DNA from: Rhodohalobacter barkolensis | Lineage (GTDB): Bacteria > Bacteroidota > Rhodothermia > Balneolales > Balneolaceae | Length of the DNA stretch: 64,000 nt | NCBI RefSeq assembly: GCF_002834295.1 | Contig: NZ_PISP01000006.1 | Coordinates: forward strand, 62,001-126,000 | Reading direction: 5' to 3' | Shown here: positions 1 through 8,684 of the stretch, piece by piece | Layout: each line of letters begins with the position of its first letter | Numbering within the stretch: the first letter of the stretch is position 1 | The notes under the pieces: model-generated | Database searches by the model: none | The model's input: the letters and a program-made list of their open reading frames with translations, nothing else | What the model was told of the DNA's origin: nothing | Program-made: the position numbers and the translations under genes

Positions 1-2063
1 CTTCTTTTGAAACAGAAGAGTATCAAAATAGAAAACAGGCACTGAAGAACAGGTTGCAGGAAGAGCAGGATCAAACATTTGAAGATTTACAGAAAAAAGC
101 TCAGGAAAAGGGTCTTGCATTGGTTCGCACGCCTGCGGGTTTCTCATTCACTCCGATGAAAGACGGTGACCTGATGGATGAAAACGATCTCCAAGAACTC
201 TCTGATGAAGAAAAAGAGAGGCTGGAAAAAGAGACTAAAAAGTTGCAGAAAGAGCTGCAGAAAATCATCCAGAAAATGCCTGTCAATAAACGGAAAATCC
301 GTGATGAACAGAAAGAGTTGGACAAAGAGATTGCAACCTATGCCATCAAAGAACTATTTAAAAAAATAAGAGAAGAGTTTTCAGATCTGGACAATGTACA
401 GGATTTCCTGGATAGCGTTGAGATGGATATCGTAGATAACGTTCAAAAAATTATGACTCCACATGGTCAGCAAGGGCAGGGAAATCAGCTGATGCAGTTA
501 GCCGGTGGCGGCCAACAAATTCAGCAGCAAGCAGATTCATCCCAAAACCAGATTCTGGACCGGTATAAAGTAAATGTTCTTGTAAATCACAGTGAAACAG
601 AGGGGGCGCCGGTGATTTATGAAGACAACCCAAGCTACAAAAATCTTGTCGGACGGGTTGAATATCAGTCGAGAATGGGTGCACTGACAACCAATTTTAA
701 TCTGATTAAACCCGGTGCATTTCACAAGGCTAATGGCGGCTATCTGATATTGCACGCCCGGCAGCTACTGATGGAGCCATTTGCCTGGGAAGGATTGAAA
801 AGAGCTTTGAAATCGGGTGAACTGAAAATTGAATCATTAGGTGAATCTTACAGCCTGATCAGCACTGTTTCTCTGGAGCCGGAGCCGATAGATCTTGATG
901 TAAAAGTTGTACTTGTCGGTGAAAGGATGCTCTATTATCTGTTGTGTGAGTTGGAACCGGAATTTCATTCACTCTTTAAAATTGAAGCCGACTTTGAAGA
1001 TGAAATAGATAGGGATGACGGCAATCAATCTCTTTATGCGCAGCTGCTCGCCGGATTGATTGAAAAGAATGAACTGTTGCATTTTCATAAAGACGCCGTG
1101 GGTCGCGTAATAGAACAAAGTGCACGCATGGCCGGCGACAGAGAAAAGCTTTCAGCCAAAACGCAGGATATCGTAGACCTGCTGATAGAGTCATCTCATT
1201 GGGCCGAAAAAAATGACCACGACGTCGTGCAGCATTCAGATGTTGAAAAAGCAATTGAACAAAAAGTTTACCGTTCCGGACGACTGAAAGACAAAATTCA
1301 CGAAGCCATTAACCGTGATTATATATTTATCGATACGGAAGGAGAAGAGACCGGTCAGGTAAATGGACTATCGGTATCTATGATCGGAAATTCCACATTT
1401 GGCCGACCTAATCGAATAACCGCACGGGTTCAGCTCGGTAAAGGTGAAATCGTTGATATCGAGCGGGAAGTGGAGATGGGTGGTCCCATTCACTCGAAAG
1501 GCGTCCTGATCCTAAAGGGATTTCTGGGTGAACGATATGCCAAAAACCAACCTCTTTCGCTGTCAGCAAGTATTGTGTTTGAGCAATCCTATTCAGGTAT
1601 CGACGGAGATAGCGCTTCAACTGCTGAACTGTATGCGCTGCTCTCTGCTATCGGCAAGATTCCAATCAAACAAAATTTTAGTGTAACGGGATCAGTCAAT
1701 CAACATGGCAAGGTACAGCCGATAGGCGGCGTGAATGAAAAAATTGAAGGCTACTATGATATCTGCAAAGAACGCGGCCTTACAGGAGAACAGGGAGTAT
1801 TAATTCCAAAAGCCAACGAGAAAAACCTGATGCTCAGAAAGGATGTCAGAGATTCGGTGGAAGATAATAAGTTCCACATTTATTCAGTTGAAACAGTGGA
1901 TGAGGGTATGGAAATTCTTACCGGGCTCGAGATTGGGAAACCTGACGATGACGGAGTCTATCCGGAGGGAACAATCAATCGTAAGGTAACAGATCAGCTC
2001 AACCAGCTTGCAGATAAAAGACGTGCATTTTCAACTCCACAAAATGGACAAAATCAATCATGA
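1..2063 (+). CDS. Lon-like ATP-dependent protease (LonB/YcbZ type), 5'-truncated by the window edge
   Basis: The reading frame is open from base 3, so the gene begins upstream of the window; the TTG at 54 is an internal codon. The visible part holds the later half of the AAA+ region (KANGGYLILHARQLL, then a VVLVGE strand) and a C-terminal Lon proteolytic domain. The catalytic Ser lies in DGDSAS at codon 520, counted from position 54, and the Lys in NEKIEGYY at codon 563. The 43-residue spacing matches the Ser-Lys dyad of Lon. The Walker A motif is not seen and should lie upstream. A Lys/Glu-rich, probably coiled-coil stretch at about residues 45-115 fits the inserted helical arm of this subfamily. 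It presumably unfolds and degrades damaged cytosolic proteins. It overlaps the next gene by ATGA, so the two are probably translated together. Confidence 0.93.
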   Translation, partial: SFETEEYQNRKQALKNRLQEEQDQTFEDLQKKAQEKGLALVRTPAGFSFTPMKDGDLMDENDLQELSDEEKERLEKETKKLQKELQKIIQKMPVNKRKIRDEQKELDKEIATYAIKELFKKIREEFSDLDNVQDFLDSVEMDIVDNVQKIMTPHGQQGQGNQLMQLAGGGQQIQQQADSSQNQILDRYKVNVLVNHSETEGAPVIYEDNPSYKNLVGRVEYQSRMGALTTNFNLIKPGAFHKANGGYLILHARQLLMEPFAWEGLKRALKSGELKIESLGESYSLISTVSLEPEPIDLDVKVVLVGERMLYYLLCELEPEFHSLFKIEADFEDEIDRDDGNQSLYAQLLAGLIEKNELLHFHKDAVGRVIEQSARMAGDREKLSAKTQDIVDLLIESSHWAEKNDHDVVQHSDVEKAIEQKVYRSGRLKDKIHEAINRDYIFIDTEGEETGQVNGLSVSMIGNSTFGRPNRITARVQLGKGEIVDIEREVEMGGPIHSKGVLILKGFLGERYAKNQPLSLSASIVFEQSYSGIDGDSASTAELYALLSAIGKIPIKQNFSVTGSVNQHGKVQPIGGVNEKIEGYYDICKERGLTGEQGVLIPKANEKNLMLRKDVRDSVEDNKFHIYSVETVDEGMEILTGLEIGKPDDDGVYPEGTINRKVTDQLNQLADKRRAFSTPQNGQNQS

Positions 2064-2899
2064 CTGATTCAGAAGAGACTTCCATAAAGATGACGGAAAT
2101 ACTGGTGGCTCTCGACCATTCGAGCCACAGTCGTGCCGCACTTGAATCAGCCGCATTTATCGCAGAACTAATGGAAGCAAAAATTCACGGGCTCTTTGTT
2201 CACGATAACCAATGGCTGCGGATCAGCAAATTATCATCCCTTTCCGAAATCGATGAACTTACAGGGAGAATCTCACCTATCGGCAGGGAAGCCGTAGAGA
2301 GGGAGATACAAAAGCTTGAAAGATCCATTAGAAAACATTTTGAGATTATTTCCAGGCAGCATCAGCTGCCCCACCGGTGGAGCACCGAGAAGGGAGAAGT
2401 TGCTGACAAAGTATTAGAAGCAGCTGAAAATTGCGACATTATTACGATTGGCAGTAAAGGCAGATCTTACTCAAGAACAAAGAAGCTGGGCAGTACAGCG
2501 GCAACTATTATCCGATCTGCGAACAAACCGATTCTGATACTGCAAAAACGACACAATCTCAATTACCCGCCCATTGCAATCTTTGACGGTTCAAAAAAAA
2601 GTATTTCAGGTTTGAAAATTGCAGAACAGATTGCCAGAAGAAACGAAACTCATCTGACAGTCATCGATCTTTCCAAAGCCTTTCCATCAACCGAAAAAAG
2701 TGGACAGGCTTTGGCAGGTTTGAAAAATGACACAAAGATTCTGCAGTTGAATCAGCCAAATATGGGAAGATTTCTTTTTATGATAAATAAACTTCAGGGC
2801 GGTTTATTGATACTGCCAAAGAATGAGCGGTATACCAGAATAAATACCATTGAACATATCCTGGATAGTGCGGATTGTCCGGTATTACTTATCAACTAA
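2060..2899 (+). CDS. Tandem universal stress protein (UspA family)
   Basis: Two Usp domains in 279 residues. The first (about 10-160) opens with EILVALDHS and carries the ATP-binding signature G-x2-G-x9-G-S in GSKGRSYSRTKKLGS, so it should bind ATP. The second (about 170-279) starts at IAIFDGS and ends with CPVLLIN but lacks that glycine signature, as often happens in tandem Usp proteins. The ATG overlaps the protease stop codon (ATGA); a second ATG at 2090, nearer the first beta strand, is an alternative start. The overlap suggests co-expression with the Lon-like protease in a general stress unit. The partner or process served is not visible. Confidence 0.93.
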   Translation: MTDSEETSIKMTEILVALDHSSHSRAALESAAFIAELMEAKIHGLFVHDNQWLRISKLSSLSEIDELTGRISPIGREAVEREIQKLERSIRKHFEIISRQHQLPHRWSTEKGEVADKVLEAAENCDIITIGSKGRSYSRTKKLGSTAATIIRSANKPILILQKRHNLNYPPIAIFDGSKKSISGLKIAEQIARRNETHLTVIDLSKAFPSTEKSGQALAGLKNDTKILQLNQPNMGRFLFMINKLQGGLLILPKNERYTRINTIEHILDSADCPVLLIN

Positions 2900-3162
2900 A
2901 ACTGAACTCTTTTCTCAATCGTCACTTACCTTAAATGCGACCCTGTTTTCGCAACTGCGCTGCTGATTTCCATTCATCTTAATCATTTAATACTTCAGTT
3001 CTGGCAAGGTATAGAAGAGGGGCCGAATCACTTATAAGTCCAATACTGCAACCAAAATGACGTAGTACGGCAGTGTATATCTTATCAGAGAGCTGTCCGT
3101 CTTTCAGTAAATCCTGCAATTAATTCGTACATTATCAGCTTAAGAACTGAATTACTTTACAG

Positions 3163-4800
3163 ATGATAAAACGCTACTTTTCTACAACGGGATTACTGAT
3201 TGGTACGCTTTTTTTTGCTCTTTCTTTGTCTCCCACACTTATTCCCCGGCCTGATACTGTTCAGGGCATTATTTCCGGGCTGGCACTCGCTTCAGGATAT
3301 GGGGTTGGTGTTTTTAGCATCTGGATATTGAAATATTTTGAACTGCCTCAGCCCAAAGAAAAATCTCAGAGAATTTTACAAATCGCAGCAGGTTCATTTT
3401 TCCTCCTGATAACTGTGATCTCACTTTGGAGAACAACGATTTGGCAAAACTCACTGCGCCAGCTAATGGGTATGGAAGCTGACGCGTTCGTGCAGCCGGT
3501 TGTGGTAGGGTTAATCGCAATTGTTGTCTTTCTCGCTGTTCTTCTTATTGGCCGCCTTTTTCTAATAACGAAACGGTTTCTGGCTAACAAGATGGAGAAT
3601 TATGTTCCACCGCGAGTCTCTTTTGTATTCGGACTCATAATAACGTTTATCCTTTTTTGGCTCATTATAAACGGTGTTCTTTTTTCACAATTGGTTCGTA
3701 TGGCCGACTCAACCTACCAGCAGGTGGATGCGTTAGTTGAACCGGACCATGAAAAACCAATTAATCCGATGAAAACAGGCAGTGCAGAATCCATTTTATC
3801 CTGGGATGAAATGGGCCGACAAGGCCGGCGATTTCTTACTGAAGGCCCATCTGCCTCTGATATCCAGAACTTTACAGACAGCACAACGATGGATCCCATA
3901 CGAGTTTACGTGGGAATGCATGCATCCGAAGATTTTAATGAACGGGCTGATATGGCGCTGCAGGAGATGATCCGCCAAGGTGCATTTGATCGATCAATAC
4001 TGATTTTGATTACCCCATCAGGTACCGGCTGGGTTGATCCCGGTGCAATTGAAACAGTTGAATATCTGCACAAAGGGAATATCGCTAGTGTTGCAGCACA
4101 GTACTCCTATCTGCCGAGCCCGCTGTCTCTTATCGCCGAAGAAGATTATGGTTCGGAAATGGCCCGGGCTCTCTTTCAAAAAGTGTACGGTTACTGGTCT
4201 TCCTTGCCGGAAAGCTCCAGACCTGAGCTTTATCTGCATGGCCTCAGCCTCGGAGCCCTGAATTCTGATCACTCCTTTGACCTTTATGATATCATTTCAG
4301 ATCCGTTTCACGGAGTGCTTTGGGTGGGACCGCCCTTCAGAAAAACTACCTGGCGAACTATTACTGAAAACAGAAATGAAGGTTCACCGGCCTGGCTGCC
4401 AGAATTTCGCGACGGTTCGGTTGTTCGTTTTGCAAACCAGAATGGTGGGCTTGAATCCGGTGATGCAGAGTGGGCGTCATTCAGAATTGCTTATTTACAA
4501 TATGCCAGCGACCCAATTACCTTTTTTGACACATCCATTTTCACACACGAACCGGACTGGATGAAATCACCACGCGGACCTGACGTATCGCTCTACCTTC
4601 GCTGGTACCCCATAGTAACGGGACTACAAGTAGCCGCTGATCTTCTTACGGGAATAGGAAATACACCTCCAGGTTACGGTCATGAATATGCGGCCGAACA
4701 TTACTATGACTCCTGGCTGGCTCTTACAGAACCGACAGGTTGGAGTACTGAGGAAATTGCACGACTTCAGCAGTTTTTCAAAAACAGGTCACATCGTTAA
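3163..4800 (+). CDS. Membrane-anchored alpha/beta-hydrolase (Abhydrolase_9 family)
   Basis: A 545-residue protein. About five hydrophobic helices fill residues 5-180, followed by a soluble domain with an alpha/beta-hydrolase nucleophile elbow, H-G-L-S-L-G, at residues 359-364 (Ser362). This layout matches the uncharacterised Abhydrolase_9_N plus Abhydrolase_9 membrane protein family. The soluble part is Trp- and Pro-rich near the C terminus (GHEYAAEHYYDSW). Substrate is unknown; lipid or ester hydrolysis is only a guess from the fold. It sits 263 bp after the stress protein gene, so it probably has its own promoter. Confidence 0.85.
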   Translation: MIKRYFSTTGLLIGTLFFALSLSPTLIPRPDTVQGIISGLALASGYGVGVFSIWILKYFELPQPKEKSQRILQIAAGSFFLLITVISLWRTTIWQNSLRQLMGMEADAFVQPVVVGLIAIVVFLAVLLIGRLFLITKRFLANKMENYVPPRVSFVFGLIITFILFWLIINGVLFSQLVRMADSTYQQVDALVEPDHEKPINPMKTGSAESILSWDEMGRQGRRFLTEGPSASDIQNFTDSTTMDPIRVYVGMHASEDFNERADMALQEMIRQGAFDRSILILITPSGTGWVDPGAIETVEYLHKGNIASVAAQYSYLPSPLSLIAEEDYGSEMARALFQKVYGYWSSLPESSRPELYLHGLSLGALNSDHSFDLYDIISDPFHGVLWVGPPFRKTTWRTITENRNEGSPAWLPEFRDGSVVRFANQNGGLESGDAEWASFRIAYLQYASDPITFFDTSIFTHEPDWMKSPRGPDVSLYLRWYPIVTGLQVAADLLTGIGNTPPGYGHEYAAEHYYDSWLALTEPTGWSTEEIARLQQFFKNRSHR

Positions 4801-4870
4801 GTTAGTTTTTTAAATAATTTTTTGTTGAAAGTGTGTCTTAACAAAATTGAGTATAGCTTTCGATTTCACA

Positions 4871-4903
4871 AGACCTGACAGGTTTTAAAAACCTGTCAGG
4901 TCT
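4871..4903. repeat. Dispersed palindrome, GACCTGACAGG type
   Basis: A perfect inverted repeat: 16-base arms AGACCTGACAGGTTTT and its complement around one base. A second member lies at 57758-57792 with the internal A/T exchanged (GACCTGTCAGG). It follows the hydrolase gene and could end its transcript, but the run of T after the stem is short. Confidence 0.8.
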
Positions 4904-4961
4904 GATTATAAAAACCATCGTATATTAATGAAGGAGAGTTAACCTGCAAAAAAGGAGTGCT

Positions 4962-5804
4962 ATGGCCCCGGTTCAAGTCACCAAATACTCCGGCGAAACT
5001 GAAGAGTACGACGAGTCAAAGCTAAGACGATCCCTCAGAAGTGCCGGAGCTGAGCAATCCATTATTGATGATATTGCAAAAAGTGTCAGGGATGAGCTTC
5101 ATGAGGGAATCTCCACTCAAAAAATCTACAAAGAGGCTTTTCGACAGCTTAGAGCCAAATCCCAAAAGATTGCCGGCAGATACAAACTAAAGGAAGCTCT
5201 ATTTGAATTAGGCCCCACAGGCTTCCCGTTTGAAAAATTTGTGAGCGAACTGCTCAATAGGCACGGTTATGAAACTCAAACCGGCGTTATTGTTAAGGGG
5301 GATTGCGTGAATCACGAGGTGGACGTCATTGCTCATAAAGATGAAGAGTATCTTTTGGTAGAGTGTAAATTCCACAACCGTAAAGAGAATCGTTGCAACG
5401 TAAAAGTACCTCTCTATATCCAGTCCCGCTTCCTGGATGTAAAGAAAAACTGGACCTCCCAACCGGGACACAAAAATAAAACGCATAAGGGTTGGGTCGT
5501 GACCAATACCCGCTTTACAAGTGATGCTGAAATTTATGGTAAGTGTATCGGGCTGAAACTGCTGAGTTGGGATTATCCGAAAGACGAAGGGATTAAAGAT
5601 CTGATCGGGCGTATGAATCTCCATCCTGTTACCTGCCTTTCCAGTTTAAATAAACAAGAAAAGAGCCAGTTGCTGGATAAAAACATCATTTTTTGCAAAC
5701 AGATATTTGATGATAAAGGAGTACTAAAAAAAGCAGACATAAATCCGAGAAAAATAAATACGATTTATAAAGAAGCTGTCGAAATATGTAACCATAATCA
5801 CTGA
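4962..5804 (+). CDS. ATP-cone domain fused to a PD-(D/E)XK (Mrr-like) nuclease domain
   Basis: Residues 5-85 resemble an ATP-cone, the nucleotide-sensing domain of NrdR and class I ribonucleotide reductases (VTKYSGETEEYDESKLRRSL). Residues 88-200 look like a restriction-endonuclease fold: Glu91 in FPFEKFV, Asp121 in HEVDVI, and Glu134-x-Lys136 in LLVECKFHN, the usual PD-(D/E)XK positions. The rest (about 200-280) is not recognised. A strong AAGGAG lies five bases before the ATG. The stop is four bases before the beta-CASP nuclease gene, so the two are surely co-transcribed. No methyltransferase or specificity subunit is nearby, which argues against a classical restriction system. A nucleotide-gated nuclease acting in stress or repair is inference. 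Confidence 0.8.
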   Translation: MAPVQVTKYSGETEEYDESKLRRSLRSAGAEQSIIDDIAKSVRDELHEGISTQKIYKEAFRQLRAKSQKIAGRYKLKEALFELGPTGFPFEKFVSELLNRHGYETQTGVIVKGDCVNHEVDVIAHKDEEYLLVECKFHNRKENRCNVKVPLYIQSRFLDVKKNWTSQPGHKNKTHKGWVVTNTRFTSDAEIYGKCIGLKLLSWDYPKDEGIKDLIGRMNLHPVTCLSSLNKQEKSQLLDKNIIFCKQIFDDKGVLKKADINPRKINTIYKEAVEICNHNH

Positions 5805-5808
5805 GGCT

Positions 5809-7191
5809 ATGAATATGGATGAGTCTATTCAAATACACTTTCTTGGTGCATCGGGAACCGTAACCGGTTCCAAATATTTAATTGAGCTTCCTCAGAAAAA
5901 AATCCTGGTCGATTGCGGACTCTTTCAGGGAGTTAAAAAGCTCAGGGGACTAAACTGGCAACAGTTACCGGTCAATGCAGAAGAGATTGATATCGTTTTG
6001 ATCACTCACGGGCACCTGGATCATACAGGTTATTTGCCCAGGCTCGTAAATATGGGATTCAGCGGTGAAATATGGGGAACAGCACCCACTTTGGATATTG
6101 CTGAAATCATTCTGCGCGACAGTGCCAAAATTCAGGAAGAAGATGCCGAGCGATCCAATAAAGAAGGTTTTACTAAGCACCATCCCGCCCTGCCACTCTA
6201 CAATACACTTGACGTTGAAAAAACACTCCCTCTGTTTCGGGAAAAACCGGAAGGTGAGTGGCTGATAATCGACAATGAGATAAAAGTTCGATTTCAATAC
6301 AATGGCCACATTTTGGGTGCCTGTTACATTGAACTTGAATTAAAAAACAAACGAATGGTCTTTTCAGGCGATGTTGGACGAATCAAAGATCCGCTCCTCA
6401 ACGATCCTAAAAAACCGGAGCAGGCTGATATTCTGTTCCTCGAAAGCACGTATGGAGACCGGCTGCATCCAAAAGAGGATGTTCTGGACAAACTGGAACG
6501 GGTGATCCACGATACCGTTCAAAAAAATGGGACTTTAATTATCCCAAGCTTTGCTGTTGAGCGCGCTCAGCTTTTGATGTATTTAATACTGCAACTTCAT
6601 CAGCAGAAAAAGTTGCCGGCTTCACTCCCTGTGATTCTCGACAGCCCTATGGGTGCGAATGCTCTTTCCATCTTTAATAAATATCATAAATGGCACAAGT
6701 TGAGTGAAGAGGAGTGCCAGAAAATGATCGACCGTGTTCATATTGTAAAGTCTTATGCAGAAACGTGGGAAATTATCGACAACCCAAAACCAAAGATTGT
6801 TATAGCCGGAAGCGGAATGGTAACCGGCGGGCGGGTTCTCAGTTACCTGAAAATCTATCTTTCACGTGAAGAGACTACAGTACTGCTTGCCGGATTTCAG
6901 GCAGAAGGAACCCGGGGACGTCAGCTTTTGGAAGGGGCCGATGAAATCAAATTCTTTGGAAAATATTATCCGGTTAAAGCAAGTATAGACATATTAGACG
7001 GACTCTCTGCCCACGCAGATAGAGAAGAGCTGATCGATTGGACTTCGAACTTAAGTAAATCGCCCGATCACCTTTTTTTAGTTCATGGAGAACCACAGGC
7101 ACTGGATTCATTTCGGGTAAAATTAAAGGACACGAAGGGATGGATGGCAGAAATCCCTGAGCTATACGAAATCCGAAAAATTAAATATTGA
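5809..7191 (+). CDS. Beta-CASP metallo-beta-lactamase-fold ribonuclease (CPSF73/Ysh1-like)
   Basis: A 460-residue protein with the metallo-beta-lactamase motif H67-x-H69-x-D71-H72 (THGHLDHTG), a later metal-binding HILGACY segment, FSGDVG, and the beta-CASP/RMMBL motifs SGMVTGGRV and LSAHADREEL near the C terminus. This is the architecture of bacterial CPSF73-like endo/exoribonucleases, so RNA cleavage is the likely activity. Two starts are possible: ATG 5809, only two bases after GAGG, and ATG 5815, eight bases after GAGG. The second has the better ribosome-site spacing and would remove two residues. It lies directly behind the ATP-cone nuclease gene. Confidence 0.93.
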   Translation: MNMDESIQIHFLGASGTVTGSKYLIELPQKKILVDCGLFQGVKKLRGLNWQQLPVNAEEIDIVLITHGHLDHTGYLPRLVNMGFSGEIWGTAPTLDIAEIILRDSAKIQEEDAERSNKEGFTKHHPALPLYNTLDVEKTLPLFREKPEGEWLIIDNEIKVRFQYNGHILGACYIELELKNKRMVFSGDVGRIKDPLLNDPKKPEQADILFLESTYGDRLHPKEDVLDKLERVIHDTVQKNGTLIIPSFAVERAQLLMYLILQLHQQKKLPASLPVILDSPMGANALSIFNKYHKWHKLSEEECQKMIDRVHIVKSYAETWEIIDNPKPKIVIAGSGMVTGGRVLSYLKIYLSREETTVLLAGFQAEGTRGRQLLEGADEIKFFGKYYPVKASIDILDGLSAHADREELIDWTSNLSKSPDHLFLVHGEPQALDSFRVKLKDTKGWMAEIPELYEIRKIKY

Positions 7192-7304
7192 TGGTTTTTC
7201 AAAGCTTTCTAAATATATATTGAATCACTTTAAGAAAATTGCTGTTGATTAAAATAGAGTATTATAAACCAAAAGGTTTTAATTGAATTAAAGGAGAAAC
7301 TATT

Positions 7305-7691
7305 ATGAGCTACTATATATCCACCACGTTCGACGGTTCATTCGATGAAGCTATCGAAAAAGCTACCGCGGAATTGAAAAAAGAGGGGTTTGGAATTCTT
7401 ACTGAAATCGATGTGAAAGATACGCTTAAGAAAAAACTGGATGTCGATTTTAAGAAATACAGAATCCTGGGTGCCTGCAATCCAAATATGGCACACAAAG
7501 CCTTAACTGCAGAAGATAAAATCGGAACTATGCTTCCATGCAACGTGATTGTAGAAGAACATGAGGATGGATCCGTTGAAATATCTGCGGTTGACCCGCT
7601 CGCGTCGATGCAGGTGGTTGACAATGACAACCTCCAGGGTATTGCCGGAGAAGTCAAAGAAATGCTCACAAAAGTTATTCAATCGATATGA
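7305..7691 (+). CDS. DUF302 family protein
   Basis: A 128-residue soluble protein matching the DUF302 pattern (SFDEAIEKATAELKKEGFGILTEIDV, then YRILGACNPNMAHKAL and LPCNVIV). The family is common beside stress and metal genes, but its biochemical role is not established. A good AAAGGAG ribosome site precedes the ATG, and the upstream 110 bp is AT-rich and likely holds a promoter. The stop overlaps the start of the DUF411 gene as ATGA, so the two are translationally coupled. Confidence 0.92.
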   Translation: MSYYISTTFDGSFDEAIEKATAELKKEGFGILTEIDVKDTLKKKLDVDFKKYRILGACNPNMAHKALTAEDKIGTMLPCNVIVEEHEDGSVEISAVDPLASMQVVDNDNLQGIAGEVKEMLTKVIQSI

Positions 7692-8185
7692 AAAATAAGC
7701 TGTTTTATTCTGTCATCGCCCTGATTGTATTGGCATCCGCTGTATTCTGGGGCTATATGTTTCAATCAACCGAAGCAGAACAACCCGAATCGGAAACACC
7801 TGATTACTTCGACGGATCTTTTGAGCTGACGATGTATCATGCAGAAGGTTGTGAATGTTGCGTTGAATGGGCAAAATACCTTGAAAACAATGGTGTAGAT
7901 GTGACTTCTGAATTGGTGGAAGATTTACATGAAATGAAACGTGAAAAAGGAGTACCCGGACAGCTCAGCTCCTGTCACACAGCCATTGCTGATGGATATG
8001 TAATCGAAGGGCATGTTCCCATTGAAGATATCCGTCAATTGCTTGCTGAACGTCCGGCTGTGATCGGTGTTTCCGTTCCGGGAATGCCACCCAACTCACC
8101 CGGAATGGACCAACCTGTAGAAAACACGTATCAATCAGTGATCTTTGACAAAGAGAATATGTACATATACAATACTCATAACTGA
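7688..8185 (+). CDS. DUF411 family metal-binding protein, membrane-anchored or exported
   Basis: An N-terminal hydrophobic helix (about residues 5-22) is followed by a DUF411 domain with the cysteine cluster GCECC, a SSCHTA segment with further Cys and His, and the typical VPGMPPNSPGM ending. DUF411 proteins are periplasmic and linked to copper or other soft-metal handling; metal binding here is inferred from the clustered Cys, His and Met. Coupling to DUF302 suggests the pair works together. Confidence 0.92.
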   Translation: MKNKLFYSVIALIVLASAVFWGYMFQSTEAEQPESETPDYFDGSFELTMYHAEGCECCVEWAKYLENNGVDVTSELVEDLHEMKREKGVPGQLSSCHTAIADGYVIEGHVPIEDIRQLLAERPAVIGVSVPGMPPNSPGMDQPVENTYQSVIFDKENMYIYNTHN

Positions 8186-8200
8186 TAAAATCTTTTCATA

Positions 8201-8233
8201 GGCCGGAGAATGATCAGCGCAATTTCTCCGGTC
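8201..8233. terminator. Hairpin between convergent DUF411 and small membrane protein genes
   Basis: Arms CCGGAGAA and TTCTCCGG, extended by a G-T and a G-C pair, enclose a 13-base loop. It lies 15 bp after the DUF411 stop and 23 bp from the end of the opposing small gene. T runs are weak on both strands, so termination by the stem alone is tentative. Confidence 0.5.
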
Positions 8234-8255
8234 TTATCAACTACATGTAATCGTG

Positions 8256-8426
8256 TTACTCTTCATTTCTGGCTCTGAAGTAGAAAAAACCCCCGGTCAA
8301 AAAGACCAACACCCCAATCCACGGCCCCCAGCTTGTTGTCGGTGTATCAACAGCCGTTTCTCCAAGACCTGTATAAAGGGTAAATAAAATCCCCGATAGC
8401 AGTAGTACAATTCCAAATACTTTCAT
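8256..8426 (-). CDS. Small two-helix membrane protein, 56 residues
   Basis: A short frame that size cut-offs easily miss. It begins with ATG at 8426, preceded by AAGGAGATGTC, a strong ribosome site with ideal spacing, and ends with TAA at 8256. The product has two hydrophobic helices, KVFGIVLLLSGILFTLY and GPWIGVLVFLTGGFFYF, joined by a short Thr/Pro linker, and ends RARNEE. This resembles the small DUF3185-like inner-membrane proteins, but I do not claim membership. Role unknown. Confidence 0.72.
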   Translation of the reverse strand: MKVFGIVLLLSGILFTLYTGLGETAVDTPTTSWGPWIGVLVFLTGGFFYFRARNEE

Positions 8427-8684
8427 GACATCTCCTTGTTTTTGATGTAAAGTTTAATCCTTCCCCTACTTTAAATCTACTATTTAATGTTGATTTATCT
8501 AATTCTACAAAATATTTACAAAGAAGGGTGAAAATAATTTTCATCATGTAAGCGGTTTTCTGCTATATAAATACGTAATTGATAATATATCAATGGTTTA
8601 GACAGATTAATTAATCTTTTCTTCATGTAATTTTTGTATTTAATAGTAGGCTTACATAACAGATAAACTAAAGCTGAAAAAGAC

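Noticed and set aside
4962-5804. Type II or IV restriction system
   Set aside because: No methyltransferase, specificity or translocase gene nearby; the ATP-cone and gene context point elsewhere.
8427-8684. Possible riboswitch upstream of pckA
   Set aside because: The region is simply AT-rich; no conserved core or terminator/antiterminator pair could be drawn.
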